Assembly: GCA_012267415.1 (NCBI GenBank)
Contig: JAAXGN010000027.1
Span: forward strand, 26,828 to 90,827
Length of the DNA stretch: 64,000 nucleotides
Direction of reading: 5' to 3'
Source of the DNA: Candidatus Poribacteria bacterium
GTDB taxonomy: Bacteria; Poribacteria; WGA-4E; WGA-3G
Shown here piece after piece: positions 1 to 8,760 of the stretch. The position numbers and the translations under genes are program-made. The notes beneath the pieces are model-generated. The model was not told the DNA's origin, did no database searches, and was given only the letters and a program-made list of their open reading frames with translations. The stretch's first letter is position 1. Each line of letters begins with the position of its first letter.

Positions 1-233
1 CAACCGCACAAATCCATTACAAGTACGATATAATTCAGATTTTACTAAAGAAGTTCCCATTGCCCAATTACCTATTGTCCCCTTCCTCGCATTGACGATT
101 GAATTTGAATTTTGAATTGTCAAATTTTTCAATATCTTGTATAATCTTCGCAAACTGTAACACACGTTTTATAGCGAAATACAAGAATATATGCACACTT
201 TTGCTACGTGAGACCCAAATCGACAGACTGGAC

Positions 234-280
234 TGTGCTGTAGCACAAACTTTTAGTTTGTGCAGTCGTGTCCACAAACT
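234..280. repeat. Palindromic repeat, TAGCACAAACT family
   Basis: Inverted repeat built on AGCACAAACTTTTAGTTTGTGC. Related copies lie at 12270, 17588, 35660, 36778, 43805 and 47831. The first 547 bases hold only this element, the next one and filler; I see no credible gene before 548. Confidence 0.8.
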
Positions 281-318
281 AAATGAAGATTAAATAAATA
301 ATCAGGTAATTTTGATTG

Positions 319-426
319 CCCCAGGCCGGTAGGTGCGATATCCTTATCGCACCGGATCCTACGCGGAAACCTTCAATGAAGCGGGTTGGGAAAAACCCGG
401 TGCGATACGGATATCGCACCTACCGA
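319..426. repeat. Inverted-repeat element, GGTAGGTGCGATA family
   Basis: The two ends are inverted copies of GGTAGGTGCGATATCC and flank an imperfect centre. About 75 bases, including the sequence leading in from 281, recur nearly identically at 9882-9955. Shorter relatives lie at 35436 and 46508. It has no coding capacity, so it resembles a MITE or REP-type element. Confidence 0.8.
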
Positions 427-547
427 GTTTGGGATATTGAGAATTACCGAATTAATAACTTAATCTTCATAAAGTTTGCGCTACAATTGTGTGCAAGTAA
501 TTATTGATTTCACCATAAAATCCCGGTTTTTGTATTCAAAGGAGGTC

Positions 548-2899
548 ATGCTTTTGAATGTAAAAATATCTTCTTCTCGACACTATCCTATAGTGAAACC
601 TAAAAATATCATGAGACACTTTAGAACGACGGGCAATGAATTGCCCTACTACAAACGGGTATTTGTTACCAATAAGTGTATATCTAATTCTGAATTTTAC
701 TATAGAGTGACTGCCTTAATATGTCTTATCACATTCGTCTTTTTCTTCGTAACAGATGTCTATTCTGAATCACACAATCTACAGATTAGAGCATATCGCA
801 CTTATGAGAGTATAGAGATAGATGGAGATTTGAACGAGTCAGACTGGCAAAAAGCGGATGTAATCAATAAGTTTACACAGATTGAACCGAATGAAGGTGA
901 AGTGAGTTCTGAACCGATGGATGTTCGGATACTTTACGATAATAATAACATCTATTTTGGGTTCAGATGTTACGATTCAGATATTTCTCAACTCGTTGCG
1001 AATGAAAGACGTAGAGATGCTCGGGACATCCATGATAATGATAACGTATTTCTACTATTGGATACATACAATGACAAAAGGAGTGGTTTCTTTTTCCGTG
1101 CGAACGCCTTAGGTGCTATCCAAGATAGAGTCATCACCAACAATGGAGATACATTGAATGACGATTGGGATGCAGTCGTCGCGTGTCAATCAAAGATACA
1201 TGACACATCTTGGACAACGGAGTTGCGTATTCCGTTTAACCAGTTACGTTTCAAGGAAAGTGACCCCATGAAATGGGGTATAAATGTTGGCAGGGAACTC
1301 ATCCGAAATCGGGAGGAGTCAATATGGGCACCAGTACCTGCATCGTACGGTGGTTTGGCAAAGTATAGAACGACTAACCTTGCAGAGCTTGTAGGTTTAG
1401 AAGGAATCGTGCCTTCAAGAAGTATTGAGATTCTTCCCTATATTCTACCGGGTATGACTCAAGAATATGACGAACAAGCATCCGTTGAAACAACGCAAAG
1501 ATTCAAACTCGGTTTTGATGCCAAATACGGTGTTACGTCGAACTTAATAGCGGACTTAACCTATAATACAGATTTCGCTCAAGTTGAATCTGATCAGGAG
1601 CAGGTGAACCTGACGCGTTTTAGTCTGTTTTTTCCGGAGAAAAGACCATTTTTTTTAGAAGGTGCTGGTCTTTTCGATTTTGGTATCCCTCGGCAGAGTT
1701 TTCGTAGCCCCCCCCCTATGTTGTTGTTCTATAGCAGACAGATAGGATTATATGAAGGCAATGCGGTTCCGATTATCTTCGGGACTAAAGCCACTGGTAA
1801 AGTAGGGGGATACGGCGTAGGATTGATCCATGTCAGGACAGACGAATTCTACGATGCATCTGAAGATGATGACCCAATTGATATTCCGCGCACAAATTAT
1901 TCCGTTATCCGATTGACAAGAGATGGTCCGGCAGGTTCCCGTTTTGGTATGATCGCAGTGAACAAAGCCGACTCTCGTGACTACAACAGAGCAGGTGGTT
2001 TTGACTTTGAATTGCGTCCAAACGATAGATTGGATATTAGGGGTATGTTTGCAAGAACCTTTTCACCTGATATGAGTGGAAGGAACAACGCATGGTATAT
2101 CGGCACAAGATGGAGAAATGATCTCTTAAGAGTTAGCACTTCTTACACAGATATAGATGAAGACTTTGACCCAGAAGTCGGTTACGTGCGGGATGAAGGT
2201 ATACGACAGATCCGTGGAGATGTGCGTATTGCACCAAGACCTAACAGATACGGTATACGTGAACTATGGTCGGGACCAGAGGTGAACTATATTTTTAACC
2301 AAGAGAACGAAATTGAAAGATGGAATATCTCCTATTCACATTGGACATCGTTTGCTACTGACGACTCAATTATGTTCTTTTTAAGACGAGAATTTGAACG
2401 ACTGGACGAAGATTTTGAAGTACGTGAGGATATTTTTATACCGATAGGTGATTACGAATTTGGTGTTTTCGGTGGAAGATTCTCTACAAGTGACAGTCGT
2501 ATTCTCAGTATAACGACAGGATTTGAGACCGGTGAATACTATAATGGCGATCTACGAAAATACTATTTTGATACTTCACTGAAACCGACCACAAGGATAA
2601 GTGTTAGCTTAGACTATGAATTCAATCGTGTGTTGCTGCCGGATGATAGTTTTGATGTCAATCTGTTCTCAGGTAGATTGAATTACTCTTTCTCTACGAA
2701 GTTATTCGCGAAGTTATATGCGCAATGGAATACAGAGAAGGATCAGATTTTGACCAATTTTCTTATTAATTACATTTATCGTCCCGGAAGCGATTTCTAT
2801 TTTGTTTATAATCAGACTTACGATACGGATAAGACCACGAAGCGTGTACTGCAGGATTCCACGGTAGTTGCTAAAGTGACGTTTTGGTGGAATCCGTAG
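548..2899 (+). CDS. DUF5916 family protein with N-terminal CBM9-like domain
   Basis: Probable exported, outer-membrane-associated protein of about 783 residues. A hydrophobic signal-like stretch (residues about 55-72, LICLITFVFFF) is followed by a carbohydrate-binding family 9-like domain (IDGDLNESDWQKAD to the FFFRANALGAIQDR region). A long C-terminal part rich in alternating beta strands follows, with the hallmark FFPEKRPFFLEGA, as in DUF5916 proteins, and it ends in a short barrel-like strand. The substrate is unknown. The start is uncertain. AGGAGG at 540-545 suits ATG 548 (spacing only 2) or TTG 554 (spacing 8), but both leave an unusually long, charged stretch before the signal sequence. 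Part of that stretch is encoded by an inserted palindromic repeat (628-658). GTG 707 would give a conventional signal peptide but has no ribosome site. The DUF5916 assignment is by motif memory. Confidence 0.8.
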   Translation: MLLNVKISSSRHYPIVKPKNIMRHFRTTGNELPYYKRVFVTNKCISNSEFYYRVTALICLITFVFFFVTDVYSESHNLQIRAYRTYESIEIDGDLNESDWQKADVINKFTQIEPNEGEVSSEPMDVRILYDNNNIYFGFRCYDSDISQLVANERRRDARDIHDNDNVFLLLDTYNDKRSGFFFRANALGAIQDRVITNNGDTLNDDWDAVVACQSKIHDTSWTTELRIPFNQLRFKESDPMKWGINVGRELIRNREESIWAPVPASYGGLAKYRTTNLAELVGLEGIVPSRSIEILPYILPGMTQEYDEQASVETTQRFKLGFDAKYGVTSNLIADLTYNTDFAQVESDQEQVNLTRFSLFFPEKRPFFLEGAGLFDFGIPRQSFRSPPPMLLFYSRQIGLYEGNAVPIIFGTKATGKVGGYGVGLIHVRTDEFYDASEDDDPIDIPRTNYSVIRLTRDGPAGSRFGMIAVNKADSRDYNRAGGFDFELRPNDRLDIRGMFARTFSPDMSGRNNAWYIGTRWRNDLLRVSTSYTDIDEDFDPEVGYVRDEGIRQIRGDVRIAPRPNRYGIRELWSGPEVNYIFNQENEIERWNISYSHWTSFATDDSIMFFLRREFERLDEDFEVREDIFIPIGDYEFGVFGGRFSTSDSRILSITTGFETGEYYNGDLRKYYFDTSLKPTTRISVSLDYEFNRVLLPDDSFDVNLFSGRLNYSFSTKLFAKLYAQWNTEKDQILTNFLINYIYRPGSDFYFVYNQTYDTDKTTKRVLQDSTVVAKVTFWWNP
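628..658. repeat. GGGCAATGAATTGCCC repeat inside a coding region
   Basis: Copy of the repeat also seen at 27031, 29051, 44268, 51011 and 54401. Here it lies inside the 5' part of the DUF5916 reading frame and would encode GNELPYYK. Confidence 0.85.
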
Positions 2900-2957
2900 A
2901 TTATGACAAATTTAGTTGTTTAGATGGCCCATTATGTGTTATAATATTTTAAAAATG

Positions 2958-2986
2958 TTGACAATTTGTCATGAATACGTTATAAT
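2958..2986 (+). promoter_or_regulatory. Consensus sigma-70-type promoter for the tonB gene
   Basis: Perfect TTGACA (2958-2963), 17-base spacer, TATAAT (2981-2986). It would give a leader of about 190 bases before the ATG at 3184. An inverted repeat (ATGACAAATT at 2903, AATTTGTCAT at 2963) overlaps the -35/spacer and could be an operator. Confidence 0.75.
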
Positions 2987-3183
2987 TTGTAGTAGGTTAG
3001 TATAAAATGGACGTATTAGATTGTATATTGTCGTTTTTTTGATGGAAACTACAGTTAATCTGAAGTCTGTACGCAGGAGATATTATCATATCTCATTTGA
3101 TTATAAGTCAATCTCATAAACTCCGGTAAGTGTGTTGTAAGCGCGCTATCGACATCACGAGTAAATCCGTAGGAGGAAAAGAG

Positions 3184-4137
3184 ATGAGTAGAAGTTCCGA
3201 CATAGTATCACAATTACAGAGACGCAGAGCAGAAAGAAAAAAACCGAAAGTAAATTCTAAGTTAATGAAGGTTAGTCTTGCTGAAAATGAATTGGATGGC
3301 ATAGTTACTGCAGCTGGAAATAAACCGCCTCCTATCACGCTTCAGAAGACCGGTGGTAGGAATTCTCTTTCACTATTCTTTTCTATTGGACTTCATGTAA
3401 GTCTTGCTTTGTTATTGGGTTTCATATATATAAAAGATCGAATTTCATCTGAAGATGATAGGATTGATGCGGCATTGGTTGCACCAGATCCCACCTTGAG
3501 GAAACGTACTACGATGCCAGTACGAGAACGTCCGACTTTTGAGGCGGAGCAACAAGAGATTGAAGCACCGATTGAAACAAATGTTCTTACGGATACAAGT
3601 CTACTGACTCCGAGGGATGGTGGTTTCACTTTGCCTTCAACGCACGGCACCGAACTGAACACCGAAACCCCTGGATTAAGAGAGGGTCCCAGGATAAATC
3701 TTACAAGAGGGATGAGGAATCCAGTTCAACCTACTACGACAGTTGCGCCACCAAAACTTGATCGTCCTACACAAGCACCTACAGTTTCACCGGATCTCTC
3801 AAATTTGGCAAATGAAACAAGTACACCAGTTTTTAAAGTGCCAGGTATAGATACGACTGACCTTGAGAGCTCACCACCAAAATACAAGAAAAAGGTAGAC
3901 CCAACATATCCGGATACCGCAAAACGGGCGGGGAAGGAAGGTACTGTTAAGCTGCAAGCGACAATCGGGACAGACGGCATCCCGAAAAACATTGTAGCAC
4001 TCACGAATCTTGGATTTGGGTTTGAAGATGCGGCTATAGCTGCATTGAAAAAATGTAGATTTGTCCCCGGTAAGAAAAAAGGTAAGGATGCAGAAATGAC
4101 CGTTAGTATTCCTATTCAGTTCAAGTTAGATGACTAA
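3184..4137 (+). CDS. tonB: TonB family energy transducer
   Basis: Links the inner-membrane proton motive force to outer-membrane receptors. The 317-residue protein has a basic cytoplasmic N-terminus of about 60 residues and a single membrane anchor (LFFSIGLHVSLALLLGFIYI). A Pro/Thr-rich periplasmic spacer follows, then a C-terminal TonB domain of about 80 residues (KKVDPTYPDTAKRAGKEGTV ... FVPGKK ... VSIPIQFKL). The start was chosen at ATG 3184 because AGGAGG lies 7-8 bases upstream; an upstream in-frame ATG at 3130 has no ribosome site. The cytoplasmic N-terminal extension is longer than in classical TonB. No exbB or exbD is adjacent, so the motor genes must be elsewhere. A natural client in this window is the receptor at 58302. 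It converges on the FliG-like gene with only 20 bases between them. Confidence 0.88.
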   Translation: MSRSSDIVSQLQRRRAERKKPKVNSKLMKVSLAENELDGIVTAAGNKPPPITLQKTGGRNSLSLFFSIGLHVSLALLLGFIYIKDRISSEDDRIDAALVAPDPTLRKRTTMPVRERPTFEAEQQEIEAPIETNVLTDTSLLTPRDGGFTLPSTHGTELNTETPGLREGPRINLTRGMRNPVQPTTTVAPPKLDRPTQAPTVSPDLSNLANETSTPVFKVPGIDTTDLESSPPKYKKKVDPTYPDTAKRAGKEGTVKLQATIGTDGIPKNIVALTNLGFGFEDAAIAALKKCRFVPGKKKGKDAEMTVSIPIQFKLDD

Positions 4138-4157
4138 ACTTTAGGTGTATATTTTTA

Positions 4158-4961
4158 CTAACGCATCTTTATAAGTCCTTTTCCAGCGAAATTGCGAATT
4201 AGATTTACGATGGATTGACGGGCAGTTACGCTGAGTTGTGTCTGTTCATGGGTGAGTAATTCAATCTCAGTTTCTACAACTGATGCTTGTTCACTGGACA
4301 TATTCTCATAAAATCTGTCTTGAATATCTGTAGGGGAATCGTATAACGCGAGAGCGAGTGTATTTGTTTCTAACACCTCAATTAGTGTTTTGATGGACTC
4401 ATCTGGCATTTCACTGAGATCATCAAATGTATAAAGATGGTCTGCGACTTTTTCTATCAATCCAGGTTGATTCTCCTGCAGGACATCCATCAATTGATTC
4501 TGTTGTTCAATATTAACCTTGCCTAAAAGTCGGGCAAGGTTTTTTGATGCATTCCCAAAAAACAGCGTACTGTCCAAAATTGCCTCCAACTTACCTTTAA
4601 GTTCGTTCCATATCCGTTCTGCCTCTTCAGTTTCAATCATCTCCGTTGCCGAGATAGCTTCAGCAATCTGAACTTGTCTTTTGAAGGGAAACTGCGCGAA
4701 TATCTTTTGTGCGTAAGTTGTCAGTGCATCTTCACTGTCCTCTTCGGATTCATTTTCTCCAATCAGTACAAGTTTCCTGCGGATTTCCTCGGGATCAGTT
4801 GAGTCGGATTCTGTTGAAGCCACATCCATTAACAATAGAAAAACAGCGATTTCATCATCGTTTACCTCTTTAAACGCTTTCATAACAACGGGTAACGGCG
4901 TTCTATCTAATAGATTTGTTAATTCCTGTATTGCAGCGTTATTTAAGAATGTCATGGACAC
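4158..4961 (-). CDS. FliG C-domain-like protein, apparently non-flagellar
   Basis: 267-residue acidic protein. Its last 90 or so residues follow the FliG C-terminal domain pattern: YTFDDLSEMPDESI, then LETNTLALAL, then FYENMSSEQA, then a terminal helix INLIRNFAGKG-like. In a by-eye alignment with E. coli FliG, the charged residues used for torque are replaced (Lys264 by Tyr, Arg281 by Glu). No other flagellar gene is in the window. The N-terminal two thirds are helical and acidic, with no family I recognise. It is translationally coupled to purM: GTG 4961 has GGAG seven bases upstream, while ATG 4955 overlaps the purM stop as ATGA. Function unknown; FliG-fold kinship is my inference from the motif pattern. 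Confidence 0.65.
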   Translation of the reverse strand: MSMTFLNNAAIQELTNLLDRTPLPVVMKAFKEVNDDEIAVFLLLMDVASTESDSTDPEEIRRKLVLIGENESEEDSEDALTTYAQKIFAQFPFKRQVQIAEAISATEMIETEEAERIWNELKGKLEAILDSTLFFGNASKNLARLLGKVNIEQQNQLMDVLQENQPGLIEKVADHLYTFDDLSEMPDESIKTLIEVLETNTLALALYDSPTDIQDRFYENMSSEQASVVETEIELLTHEQTQLSVTARQSIVNLIRNFAGKGLIKMR

Positions 4962-5989
4962 AGTTCAACTCCTTTTTTGCCAGGTACAATTTGACCAATC
5001 TGTATCGCAGGAGCATCATATTGTTGCAGTGTATCAATCGCAACATCAACGTCTTCTGGTGCTAAAACTACCACCATGCCTATACCCATATTAAACACAC
5101 GATACATCTCATTTTCTTCTACATTTCCTGCTTGTTGTAATAATGAGAAGATAGGTTGTTTTTTCCAACTATTCTTATCTATTTTTGCTTGGCACCCATC
5201 GGGGAGAACTCGTGATATGTTGGCTGGTAATCCGCCGCCGGTGATGTGTGCAATCCCTTTTACTTCACACATTTGCATGAGTTGTAAGATCGGTTTTACA
5301 TAACTCTGGTGCGGTTTGAGTAACTCTTCACCAACGGTTGTTGATATATCGGGAAGGTGGGTATCTATTTCATATTTACAAAGGTCGAATAATATGTGAC
5401 GTGCTAATGTATATCCATTTGTATGTAGACCGTTTGACATCAATCCGATTATCTTATCACCATGCGTTATTTTTTCTCCGGTGATCACCTGATCTCTTTC
5501 TACGACACCCACAATAGTGCCGACGAGATCATATTCATCGGGAGCATATAGTCCTGAAAGTTCCGCCGTTTCTCCGCTAATCAGCGCGCAACCGATATCT
5601 ATGCAGCCATTGGTAAGACCTAAGACAATCTGTTCAATTACGATAGGATCCATTTTTCCAGTGCCGATGTAATCTAAGAAGAAGAGCGGTTCTGCCCCTT
5701 GAACAACGATGTCATTTCCGCAATGTGCAACTATATCGTAGCCTACTGTATCATGTTTGTTGGCTTTAAATGCAACCATCAACTTTGTGCCGACACTATC
5801 TGTGCTTGAGACAAGAACGGGTTGCCGGTATTCACTGAGTGCAAACAACCCTCCAAATGTACCTAAATCACTCAAGACTTCGGGTCTATAGGTTTTTTTG
5901 ACAAGGGTTTTTATTTTTTGCATAGCGTCTGCTTCGGCATCAAACGATACACCCACATCAGCATAGGTCAATGACTTTTGATCTGACAT
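4952..5989 (-). CDS. purM: Phosphoribosylformylglycinamidine cyclo-ligase (AIR synthetase)
   Basis: Catalyses the ATP-dependent ring closure of FGAM to AIR, step five of purine synthesis. The 345-residue length is normal. Visible family features are the N-terminal TYADVGVSFDAEADAM, the GTFGGLFAL segment, STDSVGTKLM (substrate/ATP loop), CGNDIVVQGAEPLFFLDYIGTG, SGETAELSGLY, and the C-terminal HITGGGLPANISRVLP and FNMGIGMV. It lies downstream of purF with the split small membrane gene between them, and its stop overlaps the start of the FliG-like gene. It ends in TGA, which shows that UGA is an ordinary stop in this genome. Confidence 0.96.
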   Translation of the reverse strand: MSDQKSLTYADVGVSFDAEADAMQKIKTLVKKTYRPEVLSDLGTFGGLFALSEYRQPVLVSSTDSVGTKLMVAFKANKHDTVGYDIVAHCGNDIVVQGAEPLFFLDYIGTGKMDPIVIEQIVLGLTNGCIDIGCALISGETAELSGLYAPDEYDLVGTIVGVVERDQVITGEKITHGDKIIGLMSNGLHTNGYTLARHILFDLCKYEIDTHLPDISTTVGEELLKPHQSYVKPILQLMQMCEVKGIAHITGGGLPANISRVLPDGCQAKIDKNSWKKQPIFSLLQQAGNVEENEMYRVFNMGIGMVVVLAPEDVDVAIDTLQQYDAPAIQIGQIVPGKKGVELCP

Positions 5990-5997
5990 AATGCTCT

Positions 5998-6114
5998 TTA
6001 TTCGTTTTCCTTTCTATCGTGCGTGTCAGGATTTCTATCATGGGGTCGGGACGGTTTACGCAGTATTATATCCTTCAATAAGGCAACAAACAGTAATACA
6101 CCGGTTACTACCAT
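5998..6114 (-). CDS. Small hydrophobic reading frame, probably the second half of the gene at 6108-6329
   Basis: A 38-codon frame from ATG 6114 to TAA at 5998-6000, eight bases before purM. It begins with a clean membrane helix (MVVTGVLLFVALL) and then a charged tail. Upstream in the same frame the helix extends as VLGTTIA back to a TGA. It reads as the natural second transmembrane segment of the preceding small protein, which is in another frame. A single-base indel near 6125-6135 would join them into a protein of about 110 residues with two membrane spans. It could instead be a separate overlapping gene. Confidence 0.4.
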   Translation of the reverse strand: MVVTGVLLFVALLKDIILRKPSRPHDRNPDTHDRKENE

Positions 6115-6329
6115 AGCAATCGTTGTACCCAGAACTCAGCTTGATCTTTAGGAATTTGTGGTCTTACACCAAGAATCAGTGTAGGCAGTACCCAATTTAG
6201 GATTAGACCGAGTACTGAATAGAGTAGTACAATCTTTAGTGTAGAAACACCTTGGACAGTACCAAGAGATTTCCTGACAGTATTACGGTTTTCTTTTCTT
6301 GCTTCTGGTGATAATCGACGATTTGACAT
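6108..6329 (-). CDS. Small membrane protein, likely frameshifted
   Basis: 73 residues: a basic N-terminus (MSNRRLSPEARKENR) and one strong membrane helix (IVLLYSVLGLILNWVLPTLIL). It ends abruptly with an untypical WVQRLLW just before the hydrophobic frame at 5998-6114. It sits between purF and purM on the same strand. No recognised family. See the finding on frame disruption. Confidence 0.45.
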   Translation of the reverse strand: MSNRRLSPEARKENRNTVRKSLGTVQGVSTLKIVLLYSVLGLILNWVLPTLILGVRPQIPKDQAEFWVQRLLW

Positions 6330-6343
6330 AGGCGATCTTACAG

Positions 6344-6431
6344 GACTATAAACATATCGTCCCTACGGGACTAAAGAGGGGGTATAAAACGTCTTTCTAT
6401 AAACATATCGTCCCTACGGGACTAAAGAGGG
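6344..6431. repeat. Two tandem GTCCCTACGGGAC-family repeats
   Basis: Two copies of CTATAAACATATCGTCCCTAC followed by GGGACTAAAGAGGG, about 50 bases apart, in the purF-purM gap. The family recurs at 19186-19395, 35369, 46690-46930 and 56545-56675. Confidence 0.85.
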
Positions 6432-6514
6432 AAACATATTTGAAATTACGAAATTATATTCCGATTGTGTGAATGAATATTTTTCACTGAGTAATTTGGC
6501 ACAGCTCGTTATAA

Positions 6515-7948
6515 TTAGTTTACGATTAATGGCAATTGGCGTGGAATACGTTCTTTTAAGGTAATTGGATAACTTCCATCAAAACAGGATGTGCAAAAAT
6601 TGTCTGGTGCTTTTACTGCTTGTAGCATGCCGTCTATACTAACATATCCTAAACTATCAGCTCTGATATATTTTCGGATTTCTTCAATAGTGTGTTTACT
6701 TGCAATCAGTTCAGATCTTGTTGGTGTATCAACACCGTAGAAGCAGGGGTATTTGTTTGGTGGCGATGCTATGCGAACATGGACTGCTGTTGCGCCACCT
6801 TGTCGGACAATTTTTACGAGTTTTCTGCTATTCGTGCCTCGCATTATAGAATCATCAACCATGATAACCCTTTTTCCTTTAAGGACTTCTCGTATAGGAT
6901 TCAGTTTGACTTTGACCATCAGTTCTCGTATATTTTGTGTTGGGTTCATGAATGATCGTCCAACGTAAGTATTCCTTGATAAACCGAGGTCAAAAGGTAT
7001 GCCGGATTCCTCTGCGTATCCGAGTGCGGCAATTGTTGCAGAATCGGGTACTGGGATGACGACATCCGCTTTGACAGGGTGTTCTCGTGCAAGTTGCTTT
7101 CCAAATTCTCGTCGTGTGCTATTGACACCTTGTCCGAACATCATGCCATCTGGTCGTGCCAGATAGATGAATTCAAAGATACATTGTGATAATTTGTTGT
7201 TTGGCGATGCGAAATGGAAAGATTCTAATCCAAGGAATTTTGATCGAAAAATGACTAATTCCCCTGGTTCTACTTCTCGTATTGGGGTTGCCTCAATAAC
7301 ATCAAGTGCGCAAGTTTCAGAAGCAAGTATATAAGCATCTCCGAGTTTACCGATCCACAATGGACGAAATCCATAAGGGTCACGTGCTCCCATAAGCGTT
7401 GTCTTATCCATGACAACGATAGAGAATGCACCTTCAACTGCACGAAATGCGTCGAAGATTCTATCTTCCAAACTCTGCTGTTTAGACCTGGCGATAAGAT
7501 GAAAAACGACTTCAGTATCTAAACTGGTACTGAAGATTGAACCACGATTTTCAAGGTGTTTTCTAATCTCTGGTGCGTTGACCAAGTTGCCATTATGTCC
7601 GAGTGCAAGTTCACCTTGCTTATAGTTTCGTACCAAAGGTTGGGCATTCTCAAGAGTGCTTGCTCCTGCTGTTGAGTATCTGTTATGTCCGATGGCGATG
7701 TCTCCAGATAATTTACCTAAGACTTCGGAATTAAATACGGCATCTACAAGCCCCATGCCGTGATGAAATGATAGTCTTTCACCATCAGAGACAACGATAC
7801 CACTACTTTCCTGACCTCTATGTTGTAGTGCACGTAAACCCAGATAAGTTAATTCGACAGCTCTTGGGTGTCCAAATACACCGAAAACTCCGCATTCATC
7901 TTTGGGTTTATCAAACTGCATGCGTTGGTCCATCCTCATGTTGTTCAA
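6515..7948 (-). CDS. purF: Amidophosphoribosyltransferase
   Basis: First committed step of purine synthesis: glutamine plus PRPP gives phosphoribosylamine. The N-terminal Ntn-hydrolase glutaminase domain begins at Cys in DECGVFGVFG after a short propeptide, followed by LRALQHRGQESSGI and the GHNRYST and GHNGNL motifs. The C-terminal phosphoribosyltransferase domain carries the PRPP loop VIMVDDSIMRGTNSRK. The start is ambiguous. TTG 7948 gives 477 residues, and ATG 7921 gives 468 and a shorter overlap with the upstream gene (11 rather than 38 bases). Propeptide removal before Cys makes either workable; ATG 7921 is my preference on codon grounds. It is probably cotranscribed with the membrane gene at 7911-8474. 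Confidence 0.95.
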   Translation of the reverse strand: MNNMRMDQRMQFDKPKDECGVFGVFGHPRAVELTYLGLRALQHRGQESSGIVVSDGERLSFHHGMGLVDAVFNSEVLGKLSGDIAIGHNRYSTAGASTLENAQPLVRNYKQGELALGHNGNLVNAPEIRKHLENRGSIFSTSLDTEVVFHLIARSKQQSLEDRIFDAFRAVEGAFSIVVMDKTTLMGARDPYGFRPLWIGKLGDAYILASETCALDVIEATPIREVEPGELVIFRSKFLGLESFHFASPNNKLSQCIFEFIYLARPDGMMFGQGVNSTRREFGKQLAREHPVKADVVIPVPDSATIAALGYAEESGIPFDLGLSRNTYVGRSFMNPTQNIRELMVKVKLNPIREVLKGKRVIMVDDSIMRGTNSRKLVKIVRQGGATAVHVRIASPPNKYPCFYGVDTPTRSELIASKHTIEEIRKYIRADSLGYVSIDGMLQAVKAPDNFCTSCFDGSYPITLKERIPRQLPLIVN

Positions 7949-8474
7949 TCACTGATACTTCTTTCTTTGATATTCTGTAACCAATGATTGCGCCGATGGG
8001 TATTGCTAAGAGATACAATATCTCAACAGGTAACCCGATCAGTAACCAACCGCGAATCGGTAATGATAGAATGTAAGATATTAGAGCAAGGATAGGGACA
8101 ATCAAATTGACAATTATATTCTGATTGCCAAAGATCCCCCATGGTACATTCAATAGTGCTACTAATCCGACGACAGCGGGTGCGCCTAAGAAAGCACCTG
8201 AACAAACTGGCTTGAACGGAACTTCAAGGTTGAATTTTCGTCCGATGTATCTTATACCTTGAGTTGTTCCAACAACCATGAATCCGTACGTAATTCCCAT
8301 TGAGAATATCAACAACAGTGCTACCCAAAAACCGTGTGTTATTCTCTCTGCGATAAGTATTTCCCAAATAAATTTCTTGACAACCAACAGGTATACGAGA
8401 AGTCCAGACAGAACAACAACAACACCTATAGCAATTTGGAAAGGAATTAATAGCATACGATTTTTTGGTAACAT
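7911..8474 (-). CDS. Multi-pass membrane protein of unknown function
   Basis: 187 residues with about five membrane helices. Segments include FQIAIGVVVVLSGLLVYLLVV, FWVALLLIFSMGITYGFMVVG, FLGAPAVVGLVALLNVPWGIF, IVNLIVPILALISYILSLPI and LLIGLPVEILYLLAIPIGAII. The C-terminal tail is charged. No family recognised. It is the first gene of the purF-purM transcription unit, and its 3' end overlaps the purF start. It has the consensus promoter at 8521-8549. A link to purine synthesis is by position only. Confidence 0.75.
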   Translation of the reverse strand: MLPKNRMLLIPFQIAIGVVVVLSGLLVYLLVVKKFIWEILIAERITHGFWVALLLIFSMGITYGFMVVGTTQGIRYIGRKFNLEVPFKPVCSGAFLGAPAVVGLVALLNVPWGIFGNQNIIVNLIVPILALISYILSLPIRGWLLIGLPVEILYLLAIPIGAIIGYRISKKEVSVIEQHEDGPTHAV

Positions 8475-8520
8475 TTCAACTCCAAGACATCGGATGATTG
8501 CCAGTTAATTGACATTTAAA

Positions 8521-8549
8521 AGTATACCATAGTGCAAGATTAGTGTCAA
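8521..8549 (-). promoter_or_regulatory. Sigma-70-type promoter for the purF unit
   Basis: On the minus strand: TTGACA (8544-8549), 17-base spacer, TATACT (8521-8526). It lies about 47 bases before the membrane-protein start at 8474. Confidence 0.7.
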
Positions 8550-8590
8550 GAAGATATGACAGATTCGGGTGTGTAAAATTATAGTTTCTA

Positions 8591-8640
8591 GTCTGAACCA
8601 GGATTTTCAGGATTATATGATTTTCAGGATAAGATAGGTA
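8591..8640. repeat. GAACCAGGATTTTCAGGATTA repeat
   Basis: Direct-repeat-rich element with an internal duplication of ATTTTCAGGAT. Other copies lie at 9627 and 32509, with an inverted copy at 56711. Two copies flank the Uma2 gene (8591 and 9627). Confidence 0.75.
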
Positions 8641-8760
8641 GATTAGAAGGATGGAAGGATGGAAGACCGTGTTCAAAACGTTTGACATCCAAATCAGAAT
8701 AGTATATATTATAAGGTAGAAGGTAGATCACATAAAAATTGAAAAGTGAGGGAGATAAGA

